Source of the DNA: Deltaproteobacteria bacterium
GTDB taxonomy: Bacteria; Myxococcota_A; UBA9160
Assembly (NCBI GenBank): GCA_003520425.1
Contig: DOUU01000240.1
Span: forward strand, 1-5,265
Reading direction: 5' to 3'
DNA: 5,265 nt
In this document: positions 4,441 through 5,265 of the stretch, piece by piece
Layout: each line of letters starts with the position of its first letter
How positions within the stretch are numbered: the first letter of the stretch is position 1
Made by a program: the position numbers and the translations under genes
The notes under the pieces: generated by a model
The model's input: only the letters and a program-made list of their open reading frames with translations
Told to the model about the DNA's origin: nothing
Database searches by the model: none

Positions 4441-5265
4441 GTGGACCCCCAGCTGGCCGCGGCCGGGCTGCCCCCGGCGGACGCACGAGATCCGCACAGC
4501 GATCCCAATTCCCCGCGGCCCGACGAGCTGCCGGGCCTCGTCCTGCTGGTGGACGATGAGCCGCTCATGCTGCGGGCCCTCCGCCGGATCCTCCAAGCCG
4601 ACGGCCACCGGTTGGCTCTGGCCGAGGACGTCGCGGCTGCGGAGACGACACTCCTTGACCCCGACCTCGAGGTCGTGCTGCTCGACCTCGTGATGCGCGG
4701 GGTGTCAGGGCTTGAGCTTCTGGACCGGATCAAGCGCGAGCGGCCCGATGTAGAGGTGGTGGTGATGACGGGGCACGCAAGCGTCGAGAGCGCGGTGCGT
4801 TGCATGCGGCGTGGAGCCTTCGACTACCTCGCGAAACCCTTCGAAGATGCGCATCGTGTGCGCACCACCGTGTGCAAGGCGCTCGAGCGCCACCGCCTCG
4901 TGAAGCGAAATCGCGAGCTCGAACAAGAGCTGCGTGGCCGGGGTGCGGCGCCCGAACTCGTGGGCGCTTCGCCAAGGATGCGCGCCCTTGCGCGCACGAT
5001 CCAGAGCCTGCGACACAACGAGAGCCACGTGCTCGTGCAGGGCGAGAGCGGGACCGGAAAGGAACTGGTCGCGCGGGCGATCCACGCTTCGAGCGCCCGC
5101 GCCAGCGGCCCGTTTGTGCCGGTGGACTGCGGCGCCCTCCCCGAGACCATCATCGAGAGTGAGCTCTTCGGGCACGAGCGGGGGGCCTTCACCGGCGCGA
5201 TCGGGGCGTCGCCCGGCCTGTTTCGCATGGCGGACCGCGGTACGCTCTTCCTCGACGAGATCGGC
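4441..5265 (+). CDS. NtrC-family sigma-54-dependent response regulator, N-terminal 275 residues
   Basis: This is a second activator of sigma-54 polymerase, diverging from the first and cut by the right edge within Walker B. After a Pro/Asp-rich leader of about 30 residues, the receiver has LLVDDEP with Asp38-Asp39, phosphoacceptor Asp82 in [10 protein letters not shown], Thr110 in VMTGHAS and Lys132 in YLAKPF. Arg86 replaces the nearly invariant Pro of the usual MP pair. A charged linker (about 145-168) leads into the AAA+ domain: LVGASPRM (173-180), Walker A GESGTGKE (201-208), [15 protein letters not shown] (239-253) with an intact sigma-54 contact loop, and the start of Walker [12 protein letters not shown] at 4441 is the first usable start after the in-frame stop at 4372. 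The ribosome site is weak (AAGAG close to the start). The effector, DNA-binding domain and any neighbouring kinase lie outside the window. A flagellar role is suggested only by its position. Confidence 0.92.
   Translation, partial: MDPQLAAAGLPPADARDPHSDPNSPRPDELPGLVLLVDDEPLMLRALRRILQADGHRLALAEDVAAAETTLLDPDLEVVLLDLVMRGVSGLELLDRIKRERPDVEVVVMTGHASVESAVRCMRRGAFDYLAKPFEDAHRVRTTVCKALERHRLVKRNRELEQELRGRGAAPELVGASPRMRALARTIQSLRHNESHVLVQGESGTGKELVARAIHASSARASGPFVPVDCGALPETIIESELFGHERGAFTGAIGASPGLFRMADRGTLFLDEIG

Noticed and set aside
1..5265. CRISPR array, tRNA, rRNA, insertion sequence or phage element
   Set aside because: No direct-repeat arrays, tRNA-like folds, transposase motifs or terminal repeats were seen.

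Overview
The window looks like part of the genome of a high-GC, Gram-negative, motile bacterium. It encodes a flagellar sigma-28 factor (FliA), two NtrC-type activators of sigma-54 polymerase, a bacterial PP2C phosphatase, a response-regulator receiver fragment and the start of a transaldolase. Flagellar control by sigma-54 plus sigma-28, and a receiver beginning MPKTLLLADDSVTIQKVVEL, fit the former deltaproteobacteria (Myxococcota/Desulfobacterota and relatives). That placement is an inference from gene content and was not tested by a search.

Left part (1-879, minus strand). The 5' part of a transaldolase gene (1-635, running off the left edge) lies 19 bases downstream of a 74-residue receiver fragment (655-879). 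The fragment stops just after the phosphoacceptor region, so it cannot form a complete receiver domain. The transaldolase has a codon preference unlike the genes to its right. A genomic rearrangement or an assembly join near 700-710 is therefore possible.

Middle part (880-2940). After a short non-coding stretch with a perfect dyad (1032-1049) comes a plus-strand PP2C phosphatase (1103-1861). It converges on fliA (1858-2622, minus) and the two stop codons overlap. Upstream of fliA is a 317-base non-coding stretch. It holds a good sigma-54 (-24/-12) promoter match pointing into fliA (2682-2697) and several dyads further upstream that could be enhancer sites.

Right part (2940-5265). Two NtrC-type regulators are arranged head to head. 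The minus-strand one (2940-4331) lies directly upstream of fliA. It has no ATG, GTG or TTG that would give a whole receiver domain. Instead there is a CTG six bases after a perfect GGAGGT ribosome site, and that site lies in the arm of a hairpin. Its sigma-54 contact loop reads GAFTNA instead of GAFTGA. The plus-strand one (from 4441, running off the right edge) has a canonical GAFTGA and its own dyad just before the GTG start.

Proposed logic (inference): one or both activators, phosphorylated by kinases not in view, drive sigma-54 transcription of fliA, and FliA then directs late flagellar genes. The phosphatase may belong to a separate Ser/Thr phosphorylation circuit, because no kinase is present in the window.
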